Source of the DNA: Sipunculus nudus
Lineage: Eukaryota; Annelida; Sipuncula; Golfingiida; Sipunculidae
Length of the DNA: 64,000 nt
Reading direction: 5' to 3'
Assembly: GCA_026874595.1 (NCBI GenBank)
Contig: CM049322.1
Location: 37,569,340-37,633,339, forward strand
Positions 29,882-41,559 of this stretch are shown here, piece after piece. Within the stretch, counting starts at the first letter, position 1. Each line of letters begins with the position of its first letter. The notes beneath the pieces were generated by a model. That model ran no database searches and was not told where the DNA came from. It saw only the letters and a program-made list of their open reading frames with translations. The translations under genes were made by a program, and so were the position numbers.

Positions 29882-29987
29882 TTTTTGTAATATGCATGTT
29901 ATATGTAAAAATTCCTATTTTTTTTGGTAATTTTACATGCAATTTAAAAAAAATTCCCCATTGGATGTCATTTAATCTATTCTACAA

Positions 29988-30074
29988 ACCACACAAACAC
30001 ACACACACACACATATATATATATATCCTATTAATAACTATGGTTATAGGCTTGGTTCCATAGCTCAGTTTACC

Positions 30075-30108
<34 letters not shown>
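29988..30108. repeat. CA/TA and GA microsatellites at array edge
   Basis: A (CA)n run passes into (AT)n at about 29,988-30,026. A pure (GA)n run lies at about 30,076-30,108. Both sit within 230 bp of the last satellite monomer. Confidence 0.95.
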
Positions 30109-30110
<2 letters not shown>

Positions 30111-31090
30111 TTTATTTGACATAAAAGTAATGTATCCATAAACAATTATTCAACATCATCTTTTGTTTTGTGTCTGGAGACTGTTGTTAAGGATTTTTAT
30201 CTGCTGACACAAAAGCAACCTTTGACACATGGAGAAATATACATACATAATACATAATATGCAGGTGGGGTGTGATACATTTCACAAAATATGAGATTAT
30301 ATGATTTAATGAGGAAATTGGTGAGAAACTGGGAAGATTATCCACTTGAGTTACTGAAATAACAGTTTGTAATCTATTTTAAGGGGTTTTTTTTGTGTTT
30401 GTTACAGATATAACAGTTTATCTGAAGGCATTTGTCTTTATATGTATTAATGAAATTTTTTTTGGTGTAGCAAATCAATCCTTGGAGACTATGGAGTGAA
30501 ATTTTGTCAATAATGAATTGGTCAGTTCATTTATGACTTTTGTTGTCATATAACGTTTTTCAGTCAGTTGTCTGTTGTCTAATTTTTAGTTCTGGTTTTA
30601 TTTGTAACAAGGGTATCTTTATGTCTTATGTCATGTTCGTGTGTCATTTTCTTTGTTGAAAAATTAAATGTTTGTTAAAAATCGCTGTAGTGCTTCATGA
30701 CAGTATTTATAGTATAATTTTATTAAATTTAGTCTGAAAATGTCATTTATTTTTAAGAAAATTTTTTAATGATTTACACATTATAAAGCTAAATCTGGAT
30801 TAGAATTAATTAAACCTAAACTGGAAACATAATATATCTTATTTTAAAAACATTATACCTGATTCAATTCCCGGAACCCTTACTTTAAGATAAGTTGACA
30901 CATTATTTATATAACTTTATGGTCTATACCAGCACTCAGTGATGTATATTTGAACATCATTTTCCGTAATTGTGGGCGTAATACATAACTAATGTTTGAT
31001 GAAGACCTATGTGTCACTGTGTGTTGCTAGCCTCCTCTCAAAATGTAGATAATTTTTTTTAATTGTTTCGTATATGGCACATTTCCTTAT
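30109..31090. other. AT-rich unique stretch, nothing recognised
   Basis: I see no coding exon, RNA gene or clear repeat here. The sequence is strongly AT-rich with short A and T runs. Confidence 0.6.
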
Positions 31091-31102
31091 ATCAGGTCGA
31101 AG

Positions 31103-31163
31103 ACCGACCGCAGATTGAAGTACGTACTTGGATTGAGGTACGTACTTTGATTGAGGTACGGCG
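31103..31163. repeat. Short 'gattgaRgtacgtact' minisatellite
   Basis: Three degenerate units of about 20 bp, each like gattgaggtacgtacttt, follow one another. Related gaagtacggcgc words reappear at 31,790-31,825, just after the 229-bp tandem duplication, so the two short motifs bracket it. Confidence 0.7.
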
Positions 31164-31332
31164 TCCTTCGTTTTGGGTACGGAATAACGGAATCTACCCT
31201 GCCGTGTTTATTTGCATATTATGACCTTGTCTTATGATTTATGTGATTGGTAAATATCTGGAAATATCCCCAAGAAGTCAGACTCTTTCTCTGACGTAGC
31301 TGCGTTATTGTTCTTTGCAATGGGGATTTCCC

Positions 31333-31790
31333 AATACACTCGGAAGGTCTGGCGGGTACACAGGTTGATGTTTTGAATGGCAACAGTTTTGTTTAGAAAC
31401 GTTTGCAAGAGTTTTTCCCTCATGTATCGTAAAGTTTAACATTCTTAGATATGGCCTAAAATAGCTTTGAACAGATTCTATGGCATATTAGGGAGAAATT
31501 AAGTAAAGTAAGACAGCTCTCGGACCCCCGTTATCGTCCATGTTTTCCCGTACTTCGATCGAATACATTCGGAAGGTCTGGCGGGTACACAGGTTGATGT
31601 TTTGAATGGCAACAGTTTTGTTTAGAAAAGTTCGCAAGAGTTTTTCCCTCATGTATCGTAAAGTTTAACATTCTTAGATATGGCTTAAAATAGCTTTGAA
31701 CAGATTCTATGGCATATTAGGGAGAAATTAAGTAAAGTAAGACAGCTCTCGGACCCCCGTTATCGTCCATGTTTTCCCGTACTTCGATCG
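31333..31790. repeat. 229-bp tandem duplication
   Basis: Two direct copies lie next to each other, about 31,333-31,561 and 31,562-31,790. Each runs from aatacaYtcggaaggtctgg to cccgtacttcgatcga. They differ at only a few sites (aaacgtttgc versus aaaagttcgc; ggcctaaaa versus ggcttaaaa), so the duplication is recent or homogenised. No coding potential is evident. Confidence 0.95.
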
Positions 31791-31796
31791 AAGTAC
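31779..31796. repeat. 18-bp perfect palindrome GTACTTCGATCGAAGTAC
   Basis: A perfect self-complementary 18-mer lies at the right end of the tandem duplication. At the equivalent place in the first copy (about 31,550-31,567) the right half is broken (acttcgatcgaatac). Confidence 0.9.
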
Positions 31797-33007
31797 AGCG
31801 CACTTGGATCGAAGTACGGCGCTTTTGCTTTGAAGTAGTCATCGTTTAATTCTTGTATTCTGTCATGCCTGCTTGTGTAATCACCGGACAGGGCCTGCGG
31901 GGCTTAAAAACACTCCTTTACTCATTTGTCTGAGATAAGATCTTTATTTTCGCTGAGATTATAGCTTTGTTTTGGCAAATTTTTGTGCAGATATTTTTTT
32001 TGTGTGTAATATGATTTATACATAATAAACAAAATTATGGATATCTAATGGCAAGGAATTTTTAACATGACACGGAATCAAAATCACATTAATTCCTATA
32101 AAAATTAAACATTTTCATGCAAATTAGAAAAATAAAAAAAGCGAAAACGGTTTTAAAAAGAGAAAAATTTCTTAGAATTATATACAGTTTCTTCTATTTT
32201 TCAAATTCTCATAACGGCGTATGTTACAAAATACTTTTTTTTGTTTGGGCCAAATTTTTATACATGTATAATAATTTCTATAGGTAACAGACTACTGTTA
32301 TTGCAATTGTACTAATTAAAATTTAATCCTTTATTATACCTGTACCTTTAACTCAATTTAACTTTATGCAGATCGAGCTTGGGGGAACCAGTTCATTCAT
32401 TCCCATCACATTTTTCTTGTAAAAAGAGAATTTAATCCAATACCAAATTAAGTAAAAATTGTAAGATGATGGTGAAATTTGCATTTAAATATGAAAGTTA
32501 GGGGCATACAATCATATTGGTGTGATATTCATGTAAATGTAATAATTTAAAATTTGCCCTTTGAGCCAAATTATCCGTTAAATCTGAAATGAAAGGCATA
32601 ACATTAACAATCACAATGTTATAAAGATCAATCAGTTTCACACAACTGGAGAGAACTACAGTATTCTAAATTTGATTGTCTGTCAAAATGAGAAATACAT
32701 TGTAGTTGAAAATATTCATTAATTGATGATTAAATAATTATGATAATAAATTAAACAACCAAAATACTATTTGAACACCGCTTTATTATACATACATGAA
32801 TAAGAACTCCCAACACTATGTAAAATCTAGTCTTTTACATGAATATGACAAATTGTTGATTGTTACAAAGGCATTGGTAACAGATTAAATGGTATCTAAG
32901 AGCTGCCCAAGTTCTGCCTTGCTTGCACAGTTGCATTACTTTTGCCCATTTGATTAACCTGTAATAACAATATCCAAATAATCTGTAAGATTTTTGGTGA
33001 ATTCGTC
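31797..33007. other. AT-rich stretch, nothing recognised
   Basis: Apart from gaagtac words at its left edge, this 1.2-kb stretch shows no gene, RNA or clear repeat. The short open frames are AT-rich and featureless. Confidence 0.55.
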
Positions 33008-33091
33008 CAAATGTCCAGTGGCGTCTGTTCGTCTTCAAGGGGGGGGGGGGATGACTCGCAACTTTTTTTCACACACACACACCAACACACT

Positions 33092-33093
<2 letters not shown>

Positions 33094-33145
<52 letters not shown>

Positions 33146-33248
33146 TGGAAAGGGTATACACAGAAAAGTGGTTCACTGCCACTGGCAGTGAACCACTTTT
33201 CTGTGTATACCCTTTCCATCTATGAAACAATGAACCAGCATGGCTACT

Positions 33249-33303
<55 letters not shown>
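33094..33303. repeat. Two (TA)n tracts flanking the palindrome
   Basis: (TA)n runs lie at about 33,094-33,140 and 33,253-33,303, with (CA)n and a 12-base G run just to the left. Predicted proteins across them are low-complexity YI/IY repeats and are not genes. Confidence 0.95.
33141..33223. repeat. Perfect inverted repeat, 41-bp arms, 1-nt spacer
   Basis: The left arm (33,141-33,181, starting atagatggaaagggtatac) and right arm (33,183-33,223) are exact reverse complements around a single C at 33,182. The left arm joins a (TA)n tract directly. A transcript would form a 41-bp hairpin and the DNA could extrude a cruciform. Confidence 0.97.
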
Positions 33304-33309
<6 letters not shown>

Positions 33310-33550
33310 TATTCTTTGTATGACAAATTTCAAATTTAATACAAGTATAAGGTTTAAAAAAAATAAGGTATATGTTATTCTTAATCAGGTTAGGATATAT
33401 AATATTTCAAATTAAACTCATTAATTTAACCAACGTCTATAATTCTAGTTATAAATATATTTCATTTCCAATATAATTATTATTCTCTGATTATCAGGGG
33501 GGATGATTACATTGACCATCCCCCCCTGTACTGACGCCCCTGCAAATATC

Positions 33551-33930
33551 ATCAAAGTTTATGAACCATTGAACATTTTTAACAGTCCTTATGTTTACTC
33601 CTTTACTGTTCACTAATTTATGAACTATAGCGTTCTATTTTGAACTAGAGTGAAGTTTTGATTGCGCCATAAATCACCATTTGAACATTATCATTCAGTG
33701 ATGTCTTCATCCCCAACACATGCAAGACTGGGAAGTTCAAAATACAGTTCAGATGTGGACATTTGAATCTTGGTCATCCCGACATCTCAGTGATGGAGAC
33801 CTTTGAGGTGTCGCGCACAATAAACAGATACCTGTAACAACTATAACCTTTCCTTTTCATATCATTGTTGACGTTACGTTGCACAACGGACGACGGACGT
33901 TGCGGCACCATCGCATAAGCTCAAGGGTTA
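33551..33930. other. Sequence leading into dispersed-repeat remnant
   Basis: No gene is visible. The end (33,870-33,930) has gacgacggacgttgcggcacc and a degraded gctcaagggttagctaaaa. This looks like a worn copy of the GGAC-rich terminus of the dispersed family seen intact at 54,020 and 60,765. Confidence 0.5.
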
Positions 33931-34690
33931 GCTAAAATATGTGGTGCCACCAGTCTTCAGGAACTGAAGAAACTAATGATGATCAATACATGCATCACTT
34001 GGTAACACCACATCTAAATACTGACATTGCTGTTATTTGATGAGAGAAAAAATACAGGTGGCACCACCAGTCTTCTGTAACTGAACAAAACTAGTCATCT
34101 TCATAAAACATACCTAGTTTCAGGACAACAGGTGAAACCATAGCTGAGAAACTGGCATGATTGCTGTCATTTGACGGTCTCACAAATAGCAACTAGGAAC
34201 CCTTGGGTCTCGACGCTCAGCTGAATTTTTTCTGTGAGGATGTTTTTAAAGAAAATTTTCAGAATGACAGTCCTGTGTCCTTAACCAATGACCTTGTGAC
34301 CAAAAAACTGAGAACTTATTATCCTTGAACTAGCAGCATTTAGATTATTGTTACAATCCTTAAAATAAAGTGGTTCCAGTGACCTTGACCTCTGACACGG
34401 TAACTAAAATATCTACAGATTTGCTCACTTTGGTCAAATGAGCCTGGTGTAAGGGATGGAAAGTTTGAGATAAAAAGTTTGATTTACAGTACATCCACAA
34501 TCTTTTTGAATATGTGGCACCTGTAACCTTCACCTTTGATCTCTGACCATTGAAAAATCAAATAGATTTTTACTTAAGTGATGGATTATTAATAAATCAG
34601 GTTTGAAGCCAATCTGTCTATCCAAACCAGAATTATCATCCATAAACTAATTTGTGACCTTGACTTTTAACCCTATGACCCTAAACATGT
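33931..34690 (+). repeat. Dispersed repeat copies (first cluster)
   Basis: Two ggtgccaccagtctt / ggtggcaccaccagtctt starts at 33,941 and 34,060 lead into a longer unit. That unit begins at gacgctcagctgaa (34,212) and continues with ccaatgaccttgtgacc, ccttgacctctgacac and cataaactaatttgtgacc. The same unit recurs at about 50,430-51,065 and 60,945-61,860, so it is a dispersed family. No open frame is preserved across copies. Confidence 0.85.
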
Positions 34691-34894
34691 TCACCTTGTG
34701 TTTCATCTCCTAGATTATTCTCCCATAAGGTTATTATTACATCACTTATGGGGATTACATTTGTGTATATTCAGTTTATATATCCTAAGGTGGCGAACAC
34801 CTGAATTTTCATATAGCATTATACAGGTTTTAAAATGAATGATCTTTAGTTTACACTTCTCTTCGTTTCACTTTCATGAGAAATACGAACATAC

Positions 34895-35015
34895 TAGTCT
34901 GTCTGTCTGTCTGTCTATCTCTCTCACTCTCTCTCTATATATATACATTTATAAATATATATTTATATATATGATTTATATATATATTATAGTTTATATA
35001 TATGCATTTATTATT
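34895..35015. repeat. GTCT, CT and TA simple repeats
   Basis: A (GTCT)n run at about 34,898-34,916 is followed by CT-rich and TA-rich runs. Confidence 0.9.
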
Positions 35016-35048
35016 ATATAATACATATTTATGTATTTATGTAAACTG

Positions 35049-35128
35049 TAGGGCTGGGTATCGCATTCAGTTTTCGTATTGCAGTTATATATTGCGATAT
35101 TTGGTAGCGTATCGCGATATGTATTTTC
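35049..35128. repeat. Dispersed repeat end starting tagggctgggtatcgc
   Basis: About 80 bp starting tagggctgggtatcgc, with ttttcgtattg and cgatat words, aligns with 38,466-38,552 (tagggctgagtatcgc) in the same orientation. Two worn copies of one repeat are therefore present. It could be the terminus of a DNA transposon, but no inverted partner is clear. Confidence 0.65.
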
Positions 35129-36728
35129 CTTTTATCAGTTTACAGGTTCATGTTCATACAACTGTTCAAACAGTTCCGATTTTTGCTTTGTTAATGGGCG
35201 GACAGACCGACGACGGTGATCAATGTATATGGCACAGATGACCTATGGTCAGCTGAGCTTGAAACATATGTTCTTGTGGTTAAACCATAAACATGGGTGA
35301 AATCTGATGTACAGTTACATGCAACTGGTATTAACATTTTCTGTCTAAGCACATCTGGTCCTTAATTATTGGCAGCTCCTGAACTTGATGTCTTGTAAGT
35401 TAATTGTAGTTGTGTAACTTGCATTTAATTCCCTATATTTAAATTAATATTTTCGTTGGACCATGTGGACTTACATATCTATATATTGAAGACAGAAGAA
35501 GATCTTTGTTTTTGTTTGTGTCCATGTTTTATTTAGGATTTCTTAAATTCATATATATAGGCCATATATGATAAAAATAGATATGATGATACGGGAAAAT
35601 CAGTTTTAGCCTTGCCAATGAGAGAAGTGCTTTCATTCCCTTGAGTTAGCCTTGCCACGGGCCATTAGGCTGCGCTCTGTGCGGGGTTTTAAGATGGCGG
35701 ACACTGTAAGACAATGAAACTAGGCTTGCTATGGTTTTGTAAATGTAAACGTTCTAAGGAATGTCACCAACAAGTGACGATTCCATTATAGTCCTCCACG
35801 AGTAAAAGTAAAAGTACTGCTGAGGTAGCATAAATAAAACCACTTCAAATAAATCACTCGGCCCGTCTGAAATAGCGCTACAGAAAACGCCTATCCGGCA
35901 TTTAAACAAACCATACATGAGTTTCTTCGAATATGTTTGGTCAAAGGTATACCATATGATTAACCGACACTACTTCCAGTGATTTCATGAAATCTCAGCG
36001 GATTTCGTCACCGCGAACCGGAACCCTCTGTTTCCCCTCATAAATATAGCCTTAAATTTAAATTCTGTCCTCCTAAAGTACACAAATACACACCCTCATA
36101 AATAAATATGCAGTTATATGAAGGAGTGGTCCTGGGCCTGCGTACACACACACGTGTATAGGTAGGTAGTAAGACATTAACTAGTAAACTGAAGGTGGTC
36201 TCACTTACCTGATCACTGAACACAAATGTACAAATGAATCAATCCTCAAATCTTGTCCTCCAGTTTATGAATTCCGCTCAGACCGGGTAGCCCTGTTGTG
36301 GTCACCTTCTTCCGCGTGACGCAGTTGGATTTTGAAGAAAAGACTTACATGCCATATAACCACGGCTAAAAATCCCAAAGTGGGTTATCTACACTACACC
36401 TCTATCTGCACAAAGTACACACTGATAGTGATCAAAGTCCAGCGTGGGGTCTTGTCCTCTATGTTTGTTCCTTTTTCTATTTTTAGGTCTGCCTTTACAG
36501 GTCTGCCTTTACTAATATGGAAGCGAGAGTCCATGATGCAGCCTGTGTTTACTTACGGTTGGCGTTTCAAACATAATGTTCATTGTGATAATATAACGTT
36601 ACAGGGATTGATCCGGCAAAGGCGGTGAAACCGGGGGATGGGAGGTGGGGGTGAGGTGGAATAATTTGATGGAAAAACATAAGGAGTACCAGTATTTCTC
36701 AGTACAGTTAGTATATTCTCCTGTACAG

Positions 36729-36730
<2 letters not shown>
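35129..36730. other. Mostly unique, no supported gene
   Basis: Copies of a dispersed-repeat tail occur at 35,195-35,265 (ggacagaccgacgacggtgatc, ggtcagctgagctt). A CpG-richer patch at 35,640-35,710 contains aagATGGCGGACACT followed by gtaaga. It looks like a short first coding exon with a donor, but nothing downstream supports it. The remaining open frames look random. Confidence 0.5.

Positions 36731-36787
<57 letters not shown>
36731..36787. repeat. (TA)n microsatellite
   Basis: A pure TA run of about 57 bp. Confidence 0.97.
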
Positions 36788-36789
<2 letters not shown>

Positions 36790-38465
36790 CCGTAGCCTCC
36801 CTTGCAAAGTTGATTTTTTTCTAAGTAAGCATTGGCCAATAAATGACAGCAAAAGTGTACCAGAATGCAGTGGTATACATACAGTTTCTTAAAATTTTCC
36901 ACAAAATTTTCCACCCTCCCATACCCTGCCCCTTCGAGGGCTTTGTCACCTCGCATCGGCTTAATTACTGCCACCCCCCTATGTCTACTATTGCTTCCCC
37001 CCATGAATATATCGTTTCGCCGCCATTGTCCGGTGTGTAGTGAGGTAAATCAATCGATAATGCTAAACACCATCTACTTCAAATAGACACATAGGCCTAT
37101 ATATCGTATAGAATTCAGATATTTAGAGTACGTGTACATTCTATGGCTCAAACCATAGAAATGATAATGTGTATACATTCTTGGTAAACCATAGAATATA
37201 AAGCATGTTTCCCATCCTGCCTTGTGCTACACTCACGGAGGCATCGCACAAATGTTTATATTATCATCCCTCAACACACCTAGCATGGTTGCCAGCCTGC
37301 CTAGCACAAACCCTTAACTCATCGTCTCACAATACACCGCGCGAAACAACAACAGAGCCACGTGTCAGGATGTTTATGCGTGTTGGTCTGCTCGCTTCGA
37401 AACACGATGATTTATACTCGACACATGATATTAAGTTTACGAAATATGTTTATCCTTTTTATGCAGTGCCTTAAATCATGCCATAATATTACTTCCTGAA
37501 TGGTTTTAAGGAAACTAAAAGCGGTTTCTACATGAGCTCAAACAACGTCAGGACTTTGGGCATTACATTGGACTGTAAATTGATATTTTACCCATGTTTG
37601 ACGTCTGTGTTTTGGGAGTTCCTTCTGTGGCATTTCACTGCATTGATATATGAATAATCACTGTGCCAAACGAATTAGATATGCCGCGACTGTTAATAAG
37701 TTTAATTTGGCATCAATATGTGTGTATACCAGGCTTGAAGATCGCCTTGACGCCGTAAACAAGAGCAGCTGATCGTTTAATATTTTTAGATTAAGCAAGA
37801 CCAAACAAACTATGGTGGCTAAATAAGACATGTTTCATAATCATTTAACTGATTAAGATCAATTTACAATTGGGGGAAAATGATTAGTATAAAGGTTTAT
37901 TTTAAGACAAAAATTTGTCAGTCATGAATGTGTACTTCAACATCTGAAAACTATGCACTGTATTAATTCAATGAATTTATTTTTGCAAAATGAAAATAAA
38001 AAATGTATATATATGATGTTTATGGTATATAGTAATAAATATGATCATGCATAGCATGTGTCTTATATTTGTACATAACATGCTGCCATTTACTGCCTTC
38101 ATGTGAGCACCCCTGGGTGGCATTACTGCTCAAAATTAAAAGAAAAATCACGCAGTTATCAAAGCACAAACATTGCTGGTTTATTTTCATGCGAGTTGCA
38201 CAAAATTGTATGGCATAATTGTATCTGCGTCATATTCACTTTTTTGTGTGCACTGTTAACAGGTGATGTGAACAAAGGGATTTCACCTGTCGGAAACGTT
38301 TGTCAGACTGTATTGTTCTTTCATGATCACAACTTGACAACCTGATAAATAAAAGTTTAACTCTCTCGATCAGAGATTAAACCCCCGATAACCCTCCCCG
38401 GCTCACGGAAAGAAGATTCTAACTGTTGGACACCGTTCGCGCACAAGTTTCAGTACCATAGTTAA
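36788..38465. other. No gene or repeat recognised
   Basis: I find no coherent exon chain, RNA gene or strong repeat. Open frames here are short, of mixed strand and without recognisable motifs. Confidence 0.5.
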
Positions 38466-38552
38466 TTAGGGCTGAGTATCGCCCACAATTTTCGTATTGA
38501 AATATATTCCGATATATGTTACCGTACTGTGATACGTTTTGCGATTTCTTTC
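38466..38552. repeat. Second copy of tagggctg(g/a)gtatcgc repeat
   Basis: This is the partner of the copy at 35,049. It shares tagggctg, gtatcgc, attttcgtattg and spaced gatat/cgat words in the same order. Confidence 0.65.
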
Positions 38553-38763
38553 ATTGCACAATTTGTAGGAAATAAGTATATTTTCTCGGATATAGAACAC
38601 ATATTATGTTATTAATTCATTATTATGTGAAATAATGATCCAATGAAAAAAAAATCAGTTTACATCACAGGAAGTATGGCAAAATTACCTTCTGCCGTTA
38701 AAGTAGTGTCATCGATCTAGTTATATTATTAGATCAGTGTTCCAAATCGTGATCTGTGCCTTG

Positions 38764-38822
38764 ACACACACGCATACGTACACACACACACACACACACA
38801 CCCACACATATATATATATATC
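38764..38822. repeat. CA/TA microsatellite
   Basis: An interrupted (CA)n tract ends in a short (TA)n. Confidence 0.95.
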
Positions 38823-38939
38823 GTCGAATGATAAAAACACTCCTTTCTCTCAAAACACTCCTTTCTCTCCGGGCCCATCCACTTATCCACTTATTTTTGC
38901 ATATAGTCGAGAGGATAACTATTGATTAGCATAAGAAAT

Positions 38940-39407
38940 GTGCAAACGGTGATGCAAGCATAAAATTTGGCACAAAGGATCTTTATGTTTCCCCTATTTA
39001 AAAATATTGGCTTCGCCACTGAGAAATCCGCCAATTTCATTTCTCATAATGGCCGCCAATGATATCTATATTTCCGACAAATGATGCTGATGCAGGTTGA
39101 ACTCCAATAAAAATATTATTAAATATTAATTTTCTGGTTCGAAATTGTTTTTTAGATGACAACAATTATTTTTGACAGATGCGTAAATGTATATAATCCA
39201 AGCACTTTTGGTAATTTTGGTAACTTGTTGGAAGTTCAGCCTGTTTGAAGATCATTTGTCGGATATATAGATGTCATTGGCGGCCATTTTGTAAATTGGT
39301 GGCCATCCTGGAAATTGGCATAATTCATAGTTGCTATGCTTCCATTTTAATCTGGGAAAAATGAAGAGCCTTTGTGCCAAATTTAATGCTTGCATCACAA
39401 TTTGCAC
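38940..39407. mobile_element. Foldback (long inverted repeat) element, 468 bp
   Basis: The two halves are imperfect inverted repeats with arms of about 180 bp. Left words gtgcaaac, gtgatgcaagcat, aaatttggcacaaagg, tggccgccaatgatatctat and ccgacaaatgat all reappear reverse-complemented and in mirrored order on the right (atcatttgtcgg, catt ggcggcca, cctttgtgccaaattt, atgcttgcatcac, tttgcac). The unique centre is only about 100 bp (39,119-39,220). No transposase is present. I could not define a target-site duplication with confidence. Confidence 0.88.
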
Positions 39408-41460
39408 TTTTTTTCATTATACAGCCTCACTCATATGCAATACAAATATGATAGCTAAAAAAATAACAGAAATAGTTTATGTGAATTAAATTAAATTGGT
39501 TGCATATATGCTGAAGATTTGAACGGTCAACAGTTGCTAAACGCCCTTTGTACAACTCTGGTTCTCCTCACTTGCCGGGGTATGTCATTGGTGAATGTTT
39601 TGATTATTTTCGAAGGCCCCATTTGTTAACACATGTACATAAACAAAATTAACACCCTGTGTACCGTAGTTTTGGCGTTTTCTGGTCTATTTAAAAAAAG
39701 GGTTCAAAGAGTTATCTTTAGTTAATATAAAAAGGATCATGAGATGGCCTCTGGCAATGCAGGTATATTGGTACATGGTACGGCTTGTTAAAGGCAAAGA
39801 TAGTGTAATGTCAGTTTGTTCAAGCCGATGAGTCGGAGCACCAAGCTACTGCTGACACGGCTTCAACCCCATTGTACTGATGGCAGATAAAGATTACACA
39901 GTAGTAAAGATGTTAGACTGTTAATTTATATTAGGTAACTTTTTTTAGGATTTGTTGTTGAGAATATTTTAAGGAGATTCACTGGCGAGTGTTCATCTGA
40001 AAAATGGGGGGGGGGGGGGGGCTATTGTGACGCATTGTATTATTCGTATTGTTTACGTATTTATATTGCTGCATCTTATAAGTAGTCATTACCTCTAAGC
40101 AGAGTCCGAAATAAATGGGCTAACAAGGGTATGACACACTCGACCCACATCAATCAACAACAAGAAGGGATCTCCAGCAGAAGCCGCAGATCTTCGATTG
40201 TCATCGAAAGGTTGGGGTTGAAGACCCGTTAGTTGTTCTCACTTGCCAGTTTCCTGTTGTAAATGTTATTCTAGATACTTTATCCTAACTCAAGATATGA
40301 ACACAGATTGTAAATACTTAAAGTGTATATTTTAAAAAAGGGGTTGTTAAAGACTGTATTTAAAAATGGCTAGCCCAATGTTATATGGAGTAAACGTATT
40401 TGTAATTGCCATAGCAACATCAATCAAGAAGCTATTATCGGATTTTGATGAAAGGATAGTTTGACAATGATAAAAAGAACAATTGATTACATTTTAGGGT
40501 TAATCCATGCGTAAATATAAGGTTTTAAATCACATTTGTTTACACGTAATATGTGACGATATGGGCTTCGTTGGAGTGCAAGTTGTGAAGTCACAAAGGA
40601 CAATGACATCACTCCACGTGTACGTGTCGTTTCCCTTAAAGGTGTCAGTAAATCAACGTACAGAATGGTTCCATGTTTGGTCTTCGTTGTGTTTATAGTC
40701 CTGGGTCCTGTTCCAATAAGAGTCTACACCCATCGGAGATAGGCCCCAAAACTTGGCTTAAGGTAGCCCGAGATTCAAGTATGTTGCAGTAACGCTGCAA
40801 GACCTGGAAATTCCCTTTATCAACGCCCCCTATTGGTTAACAATTGACACTTTCAAACGCCCATACATCGTCAAAGATATTACAGTTTTCTTGCTGAGTA
40901 CGTTGAGTTTTTATCATATTCGTTCAACTGCGTTGTAAACATCATCTTACCATAACATGGTCAATAAATATCTGGCCACATCCTGTTTTGCAACAAGACA
41001 GAAAAATGCCAAAACGCAACTATTGAAATTGCACGTGACATTTGATTCATTTGATATTCATGGTCATGGAATGGAACACATACAGCCTGCATTTAAAGAA
41101 TATTAATACATCATAATATGCCTTATTACCTCCGCCAAGTTTTCAAGAAAATTATACTAGGAACCCTAAATATGACTCTAAATAAACACATTTGTTTTCC
41201 TTTTGTGCTTTTGATGGTACGTATGTTTATAAATGTCAAGGTAAACTCATCTGTCACTTTTAGAGGTACTGTGCACAAGAAACAGGTGAACAAAGGGATT
41301 ACGACATAACCTATATTCACTTCCATAGCTTTGGTAACTCTGCTAGCCCTCATACAAGCGTTGGCTGATTAAAAGTGACCCAACGGTTGGAACATTAAGA
41401 GGGATTTGTCAAACGGCATATCCAAAGAAAAAGAGTACAAATGGGCCTTACGGGCTCGTA
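39408..41460. other. No supported gene; poly-G run at 40,006-40,021
   Basis: A 16-base G run lies at 40,006-40,021. The other short open frames (for example 40,507-40,698 and 41,118-41,309) have no recognisable motif, and the second overlaps an equally long antisense frame. Confidence 0.5.
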
Positions 41461-41559
41461 ATAACAGCAGTCACCAGTGACTGAAGGCCTCCCGGTGCGC
41501 CATCTCGTTCATACGAGGAACCTAAGGAAACTCCGCCTTACCTGCTTATGTATATGTGA

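Larger units (their letters stand above)
33016..33542. mobile_element. hAT-like non-autonomous element (MITE), 527 bp
   Basis: The left end reads cagtggcgtctgt, then a G run and atga. The right end, read on the minus strand, is caggggcgtcagtaca, then a G run and atgg. These imperfect terminal inverted repeats resemble the CAGKGGCGT-type ends common in animal hAT elements. The flanks carry a near-perfect 8-bp target duplication, caaatgtc at 33,008-33,015 and caaatatc at 33,543-33,550 (7 of 8 match). Eight base pairs is the hAT-typical length. No transposase is present; the interior is microsatellites plus a palindrome. Family assignment rests on ends and duplication length only. Confidence 0.72.

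Noticed and set aside
1-30063. Dozens of 60-72 codon open frames on both strands (starting MCTK, MHKK, MLKN, MFKM) and one of 129 codons
   Set aside because: They are reading-frame by-products of the satellite, overlap each other in different frames, and break with single-base indels among monomers. None has protein-family features.
33011-33415. Plus and minus frames of 60-134 codons around the palindrome
   Set aside because: They translate (TA)n and (CA)n into YI and TH runs and are doubled by the inverted repeat.
36580-37086. Overlapping frames of 65-98 codons near the (TA)n tract
   Set aside because: Microsatellite translation on one strand and overlapping frames on both; no motif and no splice support.
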